Counted from the first letter of the stretch, positions 43,383-52,856 are shown. The stretch: DNA of 64,000 bases from Halorubrum rubrum (GCF_024494685.1 NZ_JANHDM010000008.1:1-64000); one strand, 5' to 3'. Numbers and translations: made by a program. The notes: generated by a model from the sequence alone, not told the origin.

Positions 43383-43584
43383 TCGAACGTCCGTACCCGA
43401 GTCACGGTAAAAGGCCTTTTCATTCGCGGGGCGGCGCGGCGATGAGGATCCGACCGCCCTCGGACGGGCGATCCAGGGATCCACCGAAGAACGGTACGAA
43501 CATCGCGAATGCGGTGCTTTCACCGACTTCACCGCCGCGGCGAGAGCGCACTCGTTAAGTGTCGTCCCGCGGAAACTCGCTTCA

Positions 43585-45045
43585 ATGAGTGGCGCATCCG
43601 GCTCGGCACGCACGCGATACGCGATCCTCGGTTGCGGGAGCGTCGGCCACGCGGTCGCGGAGTCGCTCTCCGATCGCGGCAAGGACGTGCTCATCCTCGA
43701 TCGCGACGAGAGCCGCGTCGAGGCGCTGCGGGACCAAGACCTCAACGCCCGCGTCCAGGACATCTCGGATCCAGACGTCGTCGACGCGCTCGACGACCGG
43801 GACATCGTGTTGATCCTCGCCTCGGACGTCGAGGCCAACAAGGCGGCCGTCTCCGCGATCCGCGAGGTCGACGGCGACCAGTACGTCGTCGTGCGCGCGT
43901 CCGACCCGGTCAGCGAGGACGAACTCCGCGAGCGCGGCGCGGACGTGGTGATCAACCCCTCGACCGTGATCGCCGACAGCGCCCTCCAGTCGCTCGAGAC
44001 GGGCGAGCTGGAGTACATGGCCCGTCAGCTCGCGGAGATCATCGAGGGCGGGGGCGACCGGATGGCGATCCTCACCCACGACAACCCCGAGCCGGACTCG
44101 ATCGCGTCGGCGACCGCGCTTCAGGCGATCGCGGGCGCCTTCGGCGTCGAGGCGGACATCCTCTACTCCGGCGACGTGGGCCACCAGGAGAACCGCGCGT
44201 TCGTGAACCTGCTCGGCATCGACCTGCGCTCGCGGGCGGACGCGCCGCCGCTCTCGGAGTACGACACGGTCGCCGCGGTCGACCTCGCGAAGTCGGCCGA
44301 GAACGACGTGAACCCCGAGACGGGGATCGACGTCTACATTGACCACCTCGAGTCGGACGCGCCGCCGGACGCGCGGTTCGTCGACGTCCGAACCAACGTC
44401 TCCTCGACGTCGACCATCCTCACGAAGTACCTCCAGGAGTTCGACCAGTCGCCGACGGAGGCGGTCGCGACCGCGCTCCTGTACGGGATCCGCGCGGAGA
44501 CGCTGGATTTCAAACGCGACACGACTCCCGCGGATCTCACCGCGGCCGCGTACCTCCACCCGTTCGCCAACCACGACACGCTCGAGCAGGTGGAGTCGCC
44601 CTCGATGAGCCCCGAGACGCTCGACGTCCTGGCCGAAGCGATCCAGAACCGGCAGGTTCAGGGGAGCCACCTCTTCTCGACGGCCGGGTTCATCCGCGAC
44701 CGCGAGGCGCTCGCGCAGGCGGCCCAACACCTCCTCAACCTCGAGGGGATCACGACGACGGCCGTCCTCGGGATCGCGGACGACAACATCTACCTCGCGG
44801 CCCGTTCGAAGGACATTCGGCTCAACATCGGCAACGTCCTCCAGGAGGCGTTCGCGGAGATGGGCGACGCCGCCGGCCACTCGACGCAGGGCTCCATCGA
44901 GATCCCGCTCGGCATCTTCACTGGCATCGAGGCGAGCGGGGGGAACCGCGACACGCTCCTCCATCTCACCGAGGAGGCGGTCCGACGGAAGCTGTTCGAC
45001 GCGCTCGGCGTCGAGGGCGCGGCCGAAGGCGGAAACGGGGCGTAA
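43585..45045 (+). CDS. TrkA-N/DHH phosphoesterase fusion protein
   Basis: A 486-residue protein. Residues 10-130 form a Rossmann-type TrkA-N (RCK) nucleotide-binding domain (YAILGCGSVGHAVAESL, then VLILDRDESRVEAL). Residues about 150-320 are a DHH domain, with motif I ILTHDNPEPDSIASATALQA and the second metal motif VYIDHLES. The C-terminal DHHA1 domain ends with the GGNRDTLLHL segment. Fusions of this type are conserved in haloarchaea and are expected to hydrolyse cyclic dinucleotides or nano-RNA, with NAD(H) or nucleotide control through the TrkA-N part. It is the first gene of the GC-rich core side and looks intact. Confidence 0.85.
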   Translation: MSGASGSARTRYAILGCGSVGHAVAESLSDRGKDVLILDRDESRVEALRDQDLNARVQDISDPDVVDALDDRDIVLILASDVEANKAAVSAIREVDGDQYVVVRASDPVSEDELRERGADVVINPSTVIADSALQSLETGELEYMARQLAEIIEGGGDRMAILTHDNPEPDSIASATALQAIAGAFGVEADILYSGDVGHQENRAFVNLLGIDLRSRADAPPLSEYDTVAAVDLAKSAENDVNPETGIDVYIDHLESDAPPDARFVDVRTNVSSTSTILTKYLQEFDQSPTEAVATALLYGIRAETLDFKRDTTPADLTAAAYLHPFANHDTLEQVESPSMSPETLDVLAEAIQNRQVQGSHLFSTAGFIRDREALAQAAQHLLNLEGITTTAVLGIADDNIYLAARSKDIRLNIGNVLQEAFAEMGDAAGHSTQGSIEIPLGIFTGIEASGGNRDTLLHLTEEAVRRKLFDALGVEGAAEGGNGA

Positions 45046-45146
45046 CCGGGACGCGATCCGGGTCGGAGCGAACTCGGAGGCGAGACGATGCGCCGTCGGC
45101 ACACGCCGGGGACGGCTTTTTATCCGCGGTCGGCGACTCATCTCGT

Positions 45147-46574
45147 ATGACCGACCCGTTCGTCGTCGTCGGTGCCGACGCGGCCGGACTGAGCGCTGCC
45201 AGCAAGTTCCGCCGGGAGGCTCCCGACCGCGACGTCGTCGTCTTCGAGAAGGGCCGCTGGATCTCCTTCGCGTACTGCGGGATGCCGTACTTCATCGAGG
45301 GACGGATCGAGCACATGTCGAACCTGCTCTCGCTGTCGCCGAGCGAGGTCGACGACCGCGGGATCGACCTACGGCGCGGCCACGAAGTCGTCGGCGTCGA
45401 CCCCGAGGCAGGGACGGTCGCGGTCGAGACCGCGGAGGGCGACCGGTTCGAGCAGCCGTACGGCGACCTGCTCGTCGCGACCGGCGGCCGCGCCGTCACC
45501 GGCCCCCTCGACGTGCGGGGTGTAGACGGCGCGTTCACCCTCCACGACATGGACGCCGCGGCGGCGATAGACGCGTACGTCGCCGAGCCGGACGCCTACG
45601 ACCCCGCTCGAGCCGACGTGTCGGCGGTCGACCGCGAGCGCGTCGACCGCAACGCGGCCATGCCCGCGCCCGAGACCGCCGCGATCGTCGGCGGCGGGTA
45701 CGTCGGCGTCGAGATGGCCGAGGCGCTCACCGGCCGCGGGCTCGACGTCCACCTCTTCCAGCGTTCGGAGCACCTCCTCCCGCCGTTCGGCGAGGCGGTC
45801 GGCGAGCGCGTCGAGACCGAGCTCGCGGAGCGGGGCGTGACCGTCCACACCGGGAGTCCGGTCGAGGAACTCGTCGGCGACGACCGGATCGAGGCGGTCG
45901 CGTTCGATGGCGAGTCGCTCGCCGTCGACCTCGCGGTCGTCGGCGTCGGGATCGAGCCGAACACGGAGCTGCTGTCGGGAACGGGCGCCGAACTCGGCGA
46001 GGGCGGCGCGATCCGGACCGACGAGTACGGCCGGACGAACCTCCCGGACGTGTACGCCGCCGGCGACTGCGCGACGGCGATCCACGCGGTCACCGGCGAG
46101 GAGGCCTGGATGCCCCTCGGTCTCACGGCGAACCGGTCCGGCCGCGCGATCGGCTCGACGGTCGCCGGCGACCCGACGCTCGTCGGCGACATCGCCGGGA
46201 CGGCCGTCGTCAAGGCGTTCGACCAGGAGTGCGGCCGCGTCGGGCTCGTCGAGGAGGACGCGGCCGTCGAGGCCGGGTTCGACCCCGTGAGCGAGACGGT
46301 CACCGCGGGGTCGCGCTCGGGCTATTACCCTGGTGCGGCCGAGACCGACGTGACGCTCGTCGCCGACCGCGATACGAAGCGGCTGATCGGCGGGAGCATC
46401 GTCGGGCCCGATCGGGCGGCCGTGCGGGTGAACACTCTCGCGACCGCGCTGGAGGCGGACCTCACCGTTCCCGAGCTCGAACGGCTCGACCTGGCGTACG
46501 CGCCGCCGTTCAGCCCGGTGTGGGACCCGATACTGGTCGCGGCGAAGGTGTTGACCGGATCGCTCGAGGGGTGA
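45147..46574 (+). CDS. CoA-disulfide reductase-like FAD oxidoreductase
   Basis: A 475-residue flavoprotein. It has the FAD-binding motif VVVGADAAGLSAASKFR at the N-terminus, a single active-site Cys in SFAYCGMPYF (C44), a NAD(P)H motif AAIVGGGYVGVEMAEAL near 172-188, the second FAD motif VYAAGDCATA, and a C-terminal dimerisation domain. The single Cys at this place is the mark of the CoA-disulfide reductase/NADH oxidase/NADH peroxidase group. Haloarchaea use gamma-glutamylcysteine and CoA as low-mass thiols, so disulfide reduction is a reasonable role. CoaD and GshA genes nearby fit this. Confidence 0.85.
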   Translation: MTDPFVVVGADAAGLSAASKFRREAPDRDVVVFEKGRWISFAYCGMPYFIEGRIEHMSNLLSLSPSEVDDRGIDLRRGHEVVGVDPEAGTVAVETAEGDRFEQPYGDLLVATGGRAVTGPLDVRGVDGAFTLHDMDAAAAIDAYVAEPDAYDPARADVSAVDRERVDRNAAMPAPETAAIVGGGYVGVEMAEALTGRGLDVHLFQRSEHLLPPFGEAVGERVETELAERGVTVHTGSPVEELVGDDRIEAVAFDGESLAVDLAVVGVGIEPNTELLSGTGAELGEGGAIRTDEYGRTNLPDVYAAGDCATAIHAVTGEEAWMPLGLTANRSGRAIGSTVAGDPTLVGDIAGTAVVKAFDQECGRVGLVEEDAAVEAGFDPVSETVTAGSRSGYYPGAAETDVTLVADRDTKRLIGGSIVGPDRAAVRVNTLATALEADLTVPELERLDLAYAPPFSPVWDPILVAAKVLTGSLEG

Positions 46575-46619
46575 GAGACGAGAACGCGATCGTCGGCGTC
46601 GGCGGCCGTCGGTCCGGCC

Positions 46620-47117
46620 TCAGTCGTCGGCGTCGGCGGTCGTCGGACCGGACCCGGACCGAGCCCCGGTGACGGCCGCGATCCCGCGGCCGACGAGGAA
46701 TCCGACGGTTCCGAGCACGGCCGCGCCGGCGACCGCGAGCGCGAGGGGTTCCGCGAGCGCGAGACCGGTCGAGAGCGGACCGCCGGCCGCACCGTCCGGC
46801 CCGCCGTTCCCCGCACCGACCGCGATCCCGCCCCCGGCGACGAGGTGGATCCGGGGACCGACCAGTTCGAGGAGCACCGCCGCGGCCGGCCCGTACGCGA
46901 GGAGAACGCTCGGGAGCAGCCCGCCACCCCCCCGCGTGAAGCCCGCGACGCCGATGGCGAGCACGGCCGTACAGGCGGCCGCGACCGCGATCCGGTCCGC
47001 TCCCACCGCTCCCGCGGCTCGGACGGCGCCGAGCGCGAGCGCGAACCCGGTCGCGCTCCAGACGGCGGCCCGCTCGAACCCCGCGTCGCCGAGGAGAGCC
47101 CGCGCGAATCGCGTCAT
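46620..47117 (-). CDS. Alanine/glycine-rich membrane protein, unknown
   Basis: A 165-residue protein with about five hydrophobic segments, very rich in Ala, Gly and Val. No motif is recognised. Its start overlaps the coaD stop by 4 bp, so it is co-translated with the CoA-biosynthesis gene upstream. That may hint at a linked role, but nothing in the sequence shows one. Confidence 0.65.
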   Translation of the reverse strand: MTRFARALLGDAGFERAAVWSATGFALALGAVRAAGAVGADRIAVAAACTAVLAIGVAGFTRGGGGLLPSVLLAYGPAAAVLLELVGPRIHLVAGGGIAVGAGNGGPDGAAGGPLSTGLALAEPLALAVAGAAVLGTVGFLVGRGIAAVTGARSGSGPTTADADD

Positions 47118-47608
47118 TCCGGTCGCGTCGCGCCCCGCCCCTCCCGGTCGGGGGTGAGGTTCCCGTGCTCGTCTATCTCGCCGGCGACGATGCGCGTCGA
47201 GGAGATCCGATCGCCGTCGGCGGCGGGGACGTGGTCGACGACGACGATCTCGAGGGGGTCGTGGCCGTGCGACTCGCGGATCTCGTTGATCCGTCTCCCA
47301 CCCTCCCTCGTCTCGGGCGAGACGATCAGCGCGTCGAACTGCGGTTCGACGGCGATCCCCGTCGGCTCCTTCAGCTTCCTGACCGTGAACTCGCGCCCGT
47401 ACGCGGCCGCGAGGGGTTCGAGTTCGGCCTCCAGGTCGCGCTTCCGTCCCTCGTAGGGGCGGACGTACCGCTCGACGTGTCGGGTCTTCGGGGCGAGCTC
47501 GTCGGAGGTCAAGCCGACGGTCACGTCACCCAGCTCGAACGCCCGTTCGAACAGCTTCCGGTGGCCGTCGTGGACGGGGTCGAACGTGCCGCCGAGCGCG
47601 ACGTTCAT
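47114..47608 (-). CDS. coaD: Phosphopantetheine adenylyltransferase, archaeal type
   Basis: A 164-residue nucleotidyltransferase that joins AMP to 4'-phosphopantetheine to make dephospho-CoA. It has the TFDPVHDGH motif (residues 8-16) of the HxGH class and the late ISSTRI motif (about 138-143) that replaces the bacterial ISSTxVR form. Length and layout fit the archaeal/eukaryotic-like PPAT family. The start at 47608 is the only sensible Met. The membrane protein gene follows with a 4-bp overlap. Confidence 0.92.
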   Translation of the reverse strand: MNVALGGTFDPVHDGHRKLFERAFELGDVTVGLTSDELAPKTRHVERYVRPYEGRKRDLEAELEPLAAAYGREFTVRKLKEPTGIAVEPQFDALIVSPETREGGRRINEIRESHGHDPLEIVVVDHVPAADGDRISSTRIVAGEIDEHGNLTPDREGRGATRPE

Positions 47609-47729
47609 GTCCGTGGGTTGCGCGGCCGGAACTTAAATCATCCCGAACCGACCGCGGCGTCGGTCGGTTCCGTCCCGGTCCGCGTCGTCCGGTTCCGTCG
47701 GCAGTCGACTCGACTGCCGGTCGATCCGG

Positions 47730-48344
47730 TTACCGCTCGTCCGCGCCGCCGCCGGACCGGTCCTCGGCGTCGCCCTCCTCGGCGTCGCCCTCCTCGGCGT
47801 CGCCCTCTCCGTCCGCGTCCTCGTCCGCCCCGGCGACCGAGATCTGGACCGGTTCGTCGTCGCCCTCGGCGGACTCCCCGCCCAGCCGTCGGTCGAGATT
47901 GAAGACGGCGTTGAGCTCGGCCTGGACGTCGCCGACGACGCCGCGGACCAGCTCGCTCGGCGCGATCGCCTCGTACTCGTAGGGGTTGTTCCCCGCGCCG
48001 TCGGCCTCGCGTTTCCCCCGCGAGACGGTACCCTCCTCGTGGAGCTCCGCGAGCGCCTCTCGGACAGTGCTCGGGTAGAGCCCGGTCCCGTCGGCGACCT
48101 CGTCGCTGGTGCTGTGGGGGTTCTCGCGGAGGTAGACGTAGATCCGCGCCCGCGTCTCGGTGTCGAGCAGCCACGAAAGCAGGTCAACGACGTTGTCGTC
48201 GAACCCCTTGACGGCCTTGTCGGCCCCCTCGCCGAGCCGCTCGCGCGTCCGTCGAAGCTCCTCTTTGGTCCGTTCCGTCGGCGACTCGTCGGCAGCCTCG
48301 CCGACGATGTCGTCTCCGCGTTCGGCGTCGTCGTCCGTTGTCAT
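47730..48344 (-). CDS. Winged-helix regulator with acidic repeat tail
   Basis: A 204-residue regulator. The N-terminal 45 residues are charged (ERTKEELRRTRERLGEGADK). A winged helix covers about 50-130 (LLSWLLDTETRARIYVYLRE, then STSDEVADGTGLYPSTVREA), of the type that controls archaeal housekeeping genes. The C-terminus is an acidic tail with the unit GDAEE repeated in DNA as near-identical 18-bp blocks (about 47762-47815). The tail could vary in length between strains. DNA target unknown. Confidence 0.8.
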   Translation of the reverse strand: MTTDDDAERGDDIVGEAADESPTERTKEELRRTRERLGEGADKAVKGFDDNVVDLLSWLLDTETRARIYVYLRENPHSTSDEVADGTGLYPSTVREALAELHEEGTVSRGKREADGAGNNPYEYEAIAPSELVRGVVGDVQAELNAVFNLDRRLGGESAEGDDEPVQISVAGADEDADGEGDAEEGDAEEGDAEDRSGGGADER

Positions 48345-48443
48345 GCTCGAAACCTCGCTCCGCGCGCTGAAAAGGGTTTCTCGTCGCTTTCGTTCCGACG
48401 GAACACGGATCGGACGGCGTCCCGACCCGACTCCCGTCCGGAC

Positions 48444-49562
48444 TCAGCTCCCGTCCAACACGAGGTCCGCACACAGCGCGTCGAGCCCGCGTTCCTCGCG
48501 GATCCGGCGCTGGCGCTCGGTCCCGCTCTCGGCGTCGTACACGTCCCGGATCCCGTCGATCCCGAGCCGGTCGCATTCCTCGTCGACGAGTTCGCCGAGC
48601 GGAACCGTCCCCTCGCCGTCGCGCGTGACGAACGACGCGTCGCGGCCGTGACGGATCGCGCGCCACTTGTTCTCGTCCAACAGCTCGCGGCGGAGGGCGG
48701 GGTCGGGTCCGGAGCCGGAGGCGGGCTCGGATCCGGAGCCGGCCTCCCCGTCGTCGTACCGCTCCGCGAGGTCGACGACGAGCGCGTGAACGTACTCGAC
48801 GAACGCGAGCGTCCGATCCGGGTCGCGCTGGGCGTCCGGCGCGCGCACCTCGACGGTGCCGTGGCCGGTGTGGGGACGCACGTCGAACCAGAGTTCCCCC
48901 CGGTCCTCGATCGAGCCCTGCTCGACCATGCGGCGCTCGAACCGGTCGAACGACTCGAAGTCCGCGAACGCCGAGGGGATCCCCGTGTTCGGGAGGTTCT
49001 CGAATATCTTCGCGCGCGCCGACGCCAGCCCGGTGTCGTAGCCGTTCCAGAACGGGGAGTTCGCCGACAGCGCGAGCAACACCGGACAGTACCACCGGAG
49101 GCGGTTGGCGATCCACACAGCCTTGTCCGCGTCGTCGACGCCGACGTGGACGTGGAGGCCCGCCGTCGTGTTTCGGTGTTGGGGGTACCGTATCCGGTCG
49201 AGCTGCGAGCGGTACCGCGGCTTCTCCGCGTGAGCCAGCTCGCGCCACCGCGCGGCCGGGTGGAGTCCCGCGGCCGCGACGCGGTAACCGTCGACGGCGG
49301 CGTGGTCGACGAGCGCCTCCCGGACCGACCGGAGCGCGTCGCCGGCGCGGTTCGGGTCCTCGATGAGCGGCGTCTGCGCCTCGATCGTACACTTGAACAG
49401 TTCGTGGTCGAACCCGTGGGGGACGGCCGCGGGTGGATCGCGACCGTACACGAGGTCGTCGGTCCCGGAGGTCGGGCGACCGTCGGCGTCCACGATGAAG
49501 AACTCCTCCTCGATGCCGAGCGTCCCCGTCCGGGTGAACGCGTCCCGCGAACCGAGCTCCAT
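48444..49562 (-). CDS. gshA: Glutamate-cysteine ligase, haloarchaeal GshA
   Basis: From ATG 49562 the protein is 372 residues. It has the GCS2-type core with [20 protein letters not shown] (residues about 14-33, metal-binding Glu cluster), [20 protein letters not shown] and [18 protein letters not shown]. The enzyme makes gamma-glutamylcysteine, the main small thiol of haloarchaea, from Glu, Cys and ATP. The longer open frame would add 44 basic residues with no homology, so I chose the internal Met. It is monocistronic, in the same direction as the regulator downstream. Confidence 0.9.
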   Translation of the reverse strand: MELGSRDAFTRTGTLGIEEEFFIVDADGRPTSGTDDLVYGRDPPAAVPHGFDHELFKCTIEAQTPLIEDPNRAGDALRSVREALVDHAAVDGYRVAAAGLHPAARWRELAHAEKPRYRSQLDRIRYPQHRNTTAGLHVHVGVDDADKAVWIANRLRWYCPVLLALSANSPFWNGYDTGLASARAKIFENLPNTGIPSAFADFESFDRFERRMVEQGSIEDRGELWFDVRPHTGHGTVEVRAPDAQRDPDRTLAFVEYVHALVVDLAERYDDGEAGSGSEPASGSGPDPALRRELLDENKWRAIRHGRDASFVTRDGEGTVPLGELVDEECDRLGIDGIRDVYDAESGTERQRRIREERGLDALCADLVLDGS

Positions 49563-49787
49563 TACGAGCCAATTAGCCCGGCCGTTCTTATAAGGATTGG
49601 ATGGGGGAAATCGCTTCGTTGCGGGATCGTGGCGTTCTGAGAACGCCGCACGACGGGGCGATCGACCTCGCCGGTTCGGTCGACGTTTCGGCACGATGAT
49701 CGGCCGAAAACGGAACCGAACCGCGAGAACGCGTCGAACCGCGAGAAAACGAGTCGGCCGGGGGTTCGGTGCGTCCGCGTCCCCGGC
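49563..49787. other. Intergenic region with AACCGCGAGAA repeats
   Basis: About 225 bp, no gene. A 10-bp AT-rich block just before gshA (TTCTTATAAGGATT, about 49584-49597) is its likely promoter. The stretch 49715-49750 repeats GAACCGCGAGAA twice. Nothing else recognised. Confidence 0.4.
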
Positions 49788-50342
49788 TCAGCCGAGGAGG
49801 TATCGGGCGACCGGGAACCGCTCGATCAGGGGCGTCCCGCCGACCTCGATCCGCTCGATGTAGGCGTCGAGGCCGAGGATCCGGCCCGCGCCGAAGGCGG
49901 CGACCGTGAGGAACACGACCGCGTATATGAGCGTCGAGTCGAGCAGCGCGAGGAACTCGCCCGCCCAGCCGCCGAGGTAGAACATGGTCATCTGGATGGC
50001 CCCGCCGAGGGCGGCCAGCCGGACGAACGCCCCGGCGATCAGGGCCACGCCGATGAGCACCTGCGTCACCGGAACGACGACGTTGACGATCTCCATGAGC
50101 GCCGGCATCGACGCCATCCAGGCGTAGAGGCCGCTGACCGGGCTCGCGGGGTCGACGTTCGCGAGGTAGCCGCTCGCGTTGAACGGCCACTCGAGCACCT
50201 TCCCGATGCCCGCGAACAGGATCATCCCGCCGATGAGCGCCCGGAGCAGGACGATGAACAGCGCCGACAGCGAGTGTGCCTTCCCCAGCAGCGTTATCCC
50301 GCCGAACTCCCCGCCGAACTCGTTGGTGGTTTTGGTGGACAT
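49788..50342 (-). CDS. DoxX family membrane protein
   Basis: A 184-residue protein with four transmembrane helices in the DoxX pattern: LLRALIGGMILFAGIGKVLE in the first helix, VVPVTQVLIGVALIAGAFVR in the second and third region, and an MTMFYLGGW segment. DoxX-like proteins belong to oxidoreductase or thiosulfate-quinone complexes and to redox stress systems. A disulfide-handling role would fit the neighbouring thiol genes, but there is no direct evidence. Confidence 0.85.
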   Translation of the reverse strand: MSTKTTNEFGGEFGGITLLGKAHSLSALFIVLLRALIGGMILFAGIGKVLEWPFNASGYLANVDPASPVSGLYAWMASMPALMEIVNVVVPVTQVLIGVALIAGAFVRLAALGGAIQMTMFYLGGWAGEFLALLDSTLIYAVVFLTVAAFGAGRILGLDAYIERIEVGGTPLIERFPVARYLLG

Positions 50343-50491
50343 AGTGTCTCTCTCCGGTTACGGATACGCCGGACGACCACATAAGGGGAGAAGGGAGTTC
50401 CCCGACGGAGAGAAGGAGGTCTCCGACTCCCCCGGTGAGCGGGGTCTTTATAAGCTCTCGCGGTCGCGAGCCGGCTCCGACTCCGGCCGGT

Positions 50492-51175
50492 CTACCACTC
50501 CTCGCCGCTCGCGAGGTCGACGGCGGCGTCGGGTTTCGCGGAGGGACAGACGTCGGCCAGCACGCACTCCCCACAGTCCGGGTTGATCGCGGTACACGTC
50601 GCGCGCCCGTGGTCGATCATGAGGTGCGTGAACTGCTGCCAGTCCTCCTCCGGGACGATCCCGAGGAGGTCCGACTCGATCGCCTCGGGCCGCTCCTCGT
50701 CGGTGATCCCGAGCCGCCTCGTGAGCCGCTGGACGTGCGTGTCGACGACGATCCCCTCGACGACGTCGTGGCCGTGCTGGAGGACGACGTTCGCGGTCTT
50801 TCGCCCCACTCCGGCGAGGTCGGTGAGCTCGGACATGGTGTCCGGGACCTCGCCGTCGTGTTCCTCGACGATGTCCGCACACGCCGAGCGGATGTACTTC
50901 GCCTTGTTGTTGTAGTAGGTGATCGAGTTTATCGCCTCGGCCAGTTCCTCCTGGGGCGCGTTCGCGTACTCCTCCGGCGTCTCGTACGTCTCGAACAGGT
51001 CCGCACACACCGCGTTGACGCGCTCGTCGGTACACTGCGCCGAGAGGATCACGGCGACCAACAGCTCCAGCCGGTTCGAGTAGTTGAGCGAGATCGTGGA
51101 GTCGGGGTACTCCTCGTAGAGCCTCTCGAGAACTTCCTCGACCTGCGCCTCGCGCGTTTCGAGCGGCGTTCCCAT
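50492..51175 (-). CDS. nth: Endonuclease III
   Basis: A 227-residue DNA glycosylase/AP lyase for oxidised pyrimidines. It has the helix-hairpin-helix LTDLAGVGRKTANVVLQHG with catalytic Lys126 and the catalytic Asp145 in VVDTHVQRL. A [4Fe-4S] cluster motif C-x6-C-x2-C-x5-C lies at 194, 201, 204 and 210. All hallmark residues are in place. I chose the Met at 51175; the open frame continues upstream for 42 codons into basic, low-homology sequence. Confidence 0.95.
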   Translation of the reverse strand: MGTPLETREAQVEEVLERLYEEYPDSTISLNYSNRLELLVAVILSAQCTDERVNAVCADLFETYETPEEYANAPQEELAEAINSITYYNNKAKYIRSACADIVEEHDGEVPDTMSELTDLAGVGRKTANVVLQHGHDVVEGIVVDTHVQRLTRRLGITDEERPEAIESDLLGIVPEEDWQQFTHLMIDHGRATCTAINPDCGECVLADVCPSAKPDAAVDLASGEEW

Positions 51176-51294
51176 ACGCGTCGCAGTCGCCGAGCGACAT
51201 AAAGCGATCCGGAACCGCTCGGTTCCTCCCGGTGAGTCGGTCCGGTCCGGCGGCGGAGCGACAGCTTCAGGGTCCCTCCCGGCGACGGGCCGAC

Positions 51295-51663
51295 GTGTCA
51301 CGCTCCCGCGACCGGACCCGACGCCACCCGGCGTACCTCCGGCGGCCCGAGGAGTTCTACAGCCTCTGGATCGCCGCCACGTCGACGTACGGCGTCGGCG
51401 ACATCGTCTCGACGATCGCCTTCCTCACCTACGTCCCCGCCGTCGAGGAGGCCAACCCGGTCGTCGCCCTCGCGCTCGACTCCTTCGGGCTCGCCGGGCT
51501 CGTCGGGCTCAAGATCGCGGTGTACCTCGTCATGCTGTGGATCAGCGTCCTCGGCGCCCGCGAGGGTGACGGACTCCTCTATTATTTCCCCCCGGTCCTT
51601 CTGACCGCCGTCGGGCTCTACCTCACCGGCTCGAACGTCCGGCTGATGTGGATCGCGAGCTGA
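51295..51663 (+). CDS. Small membrane protein, unknown
   Basis: From GTG 51295 the protein is 122 residues with three or four hydrophobic segments (WIAATSTYGVGDIVSTIAFL, VVALALDSFGLAGLVGLKIA, LVMLWISVLGA, FPPVLLTAVGLYLTGSNVRL). The motif YGVGDIVST followed by EEANP(V) is conserved-looking (DUF5658-like in feel). The start is uncertain because a GTG 63 bp earlier is also in frame. Divergent from nth. Confidence 0.6.
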   Translation: MSRSRDRTRRHPAYLRRPEEFYSLWIAATSTYGVGDIVSTIAFLTYVPAVEEANPVVALALDSFGLAGLVGLKIAVYLVMLWISVLGAREGDGLLYYFPPVLLTAVGLYLTGSNVRLMWIAS

Positions 51664-51702
51664 GCGAAGGGCTCCGTTGTGTTCCTCACCAGGCGAGACG
51701 GT

Positions 51703-51755
51703 GTGAACTACCCCACCCTACTCCCTCGGCGCTACGCGGCTGTTTCGGATGAGGA
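51703..51755 (-). repeat. Solitary IS1341-type right-end relic
   Basis: GTGAACTACCCCACCCTACT at 51703-51722 is the same as the right ends of the two IS elements (38570-38589, and inverted at about 27513-27532). The second hairpin arm is missing and the sequence passes at 51738 into GGCTGTTTCGGATGAGG, which resembles the inverse of the dispersed repeat family. A remnant on the otherwise clean core side, about 40 bp from the end of a membrane protein gene. Confidence 0.6.
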
Positions 51756-51950
51756 CCTACCCGAAAGGTCGGGCCGCGACGGAACCAGGTGAATCGACAC
51801 CCGTCCGTGTTCTACCATCGTCGGTCGAATACCGATGGCCGGCTTCATCCGCGTCGTAGGACGGAGTTCGGCGGACAGCCGGAACGCGGTGCGTTTCGGT
51901 GGCGCCTCGAACACGAGACGCTCGCTCGGACGGTCGGTGAACTCCGGACG

Positions 51951-52487
51951 TCACCGCGAGAGCGGCACCGAGAGTCGATAGGCCGCCCACAGCTGTGCGA
52001 CGGTCACGACCGCGAACGCCGCGAGCGCGCCGCTCGTCCACAACAGGGGGTCGACCGCGCCGACGACCGGCGCGCCGAGTTGGGCGGCGAGCACGACACA
52101 CAGGGTCACGACGCCGAGCAGCTGGTACAGCTCCGTCCAGGTGAACCCGTAGCCGGCCACGACGGTCATGTAGCGTTCCACGTCGCGTGCGCCCCGGCAC
52201 GCGCGCACCTCCTTGCGCGTGCGGTCGTACTCGACGACGCCGAGTTCTTGGAGCCGCGGCAGGTGCGTCTGGTGGAGGGAGGCGTACACGCTCTCGCGCA
52301 CGCAGCGCGGCGCGGGCGACTCGCCCGTCTCGTCGGCGGCGATCGCCTCCGAGAGCTCCCGGACCGAAACGGGCCCGCCGTGCGTCCGCAGCTCGCGGAG
52401 GGCGTTCTTCCGGCGGCTGTTCGAGAGCACGTCGTGAATGACGGTCTCCGGGAGCGAGTCGGGTCGGATCTGTAGGGAAATGGGAAA
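51951..52487 (-). CDS. DUF7344-like winged-helix regulator with two membrane helices
   Basis: From GTG 52487 the protein is 178 residues. A winged helix (VIHDVLSNSRRKNALRELRT, then SVRELSEAIAADETGESPAP and LHQTHLPRLQELGVVEYDRT) matches the haloarchaeal DUF7344 domain. Two hydrophobic helices near the C-terminus (about residues 116-138 and 146-168) anchor it to the membrane. The open frame extends 25 codons further to an ATG at 52562; that part looks untranslated. It lies 370 bp from, and divergent to, the surface-protein cluster, so it is a candidate regulator of it. Confidence 0.65.
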   Translation of the reverse strand, partial: FPISLQIRPDSLPETVIHDVLSNSRRKNALRELRTHGGPVSVRELSEAIAADETGESPAPRCVRESVYASLHQTHLPRLQELGVVEYDRTRKEVRACRGARDVERYMTVVAGYGFTWTELYQLLGVVTLCVVLAAQLGAPVVGAVDPLLWTSGALAAFAVVTVAQLWAAYRLSVPLSR

Positions 52488-52856
52488 CACCTCGTCTGAG
52501 AACGTGAACGACGGATGAGGACATATGTATGCGCCCCATACGTTCGTGTTCCATGCTACCACGCCGAGATCGGATCTCGACCCGGATCCACGGTAGGCGG
52601 TCCCACGAGATCCGGTAGGGGGTCGCGTGCGGGGCGGTAGGCATCGCCACGTGGCCGGTATGGCCCGCCACCCGGCCCTTCCGGGCGTTCCTTCGAACCC
52701 GCCCGAAACCCTCGAATTCGGTCGAACGAGGGGTTAGTTCCGTCGATGGCGCGGTTCGATCCGTCGATGGCGGCGTTCGGATCCGACGTGTCGAGTCGTA
52801 ACTATCCCCCCTTCCGCTAAGGGAGGGGTACTGGCCGAAGACGCCAGGGATAACCA
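52488..52856. other. Leader region of the surface-protein cluster
   Basis: About 370 bp between the DUF7344-like gene and the first surface-protein gene. GCGGTTCGATCCGTCGATGG at 52751-52770 is a weak relative of the T-arm-like hairpins that precede later genes. CCCTTCCGCTAAGGG at about 52810-52824 is a small hairpin 30 bp before the start codon. Promoters should lie here in both directions. Confidence 0.45.

Noticed and set aside
43582-45141. 519-codon open frame antisense to the TrkA-N/DHH gene
   Set aside because: The plus-strand gene has clear domains; the antisense frame is Arg/Val-rich low complexity produced by high GC and third-position bias.
48039-49640. 533-codon open frame antisense to gshA and the regulator
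   Set aside because: It spans several genes and has no domain character; it is a GC-rich shadow of gshA.
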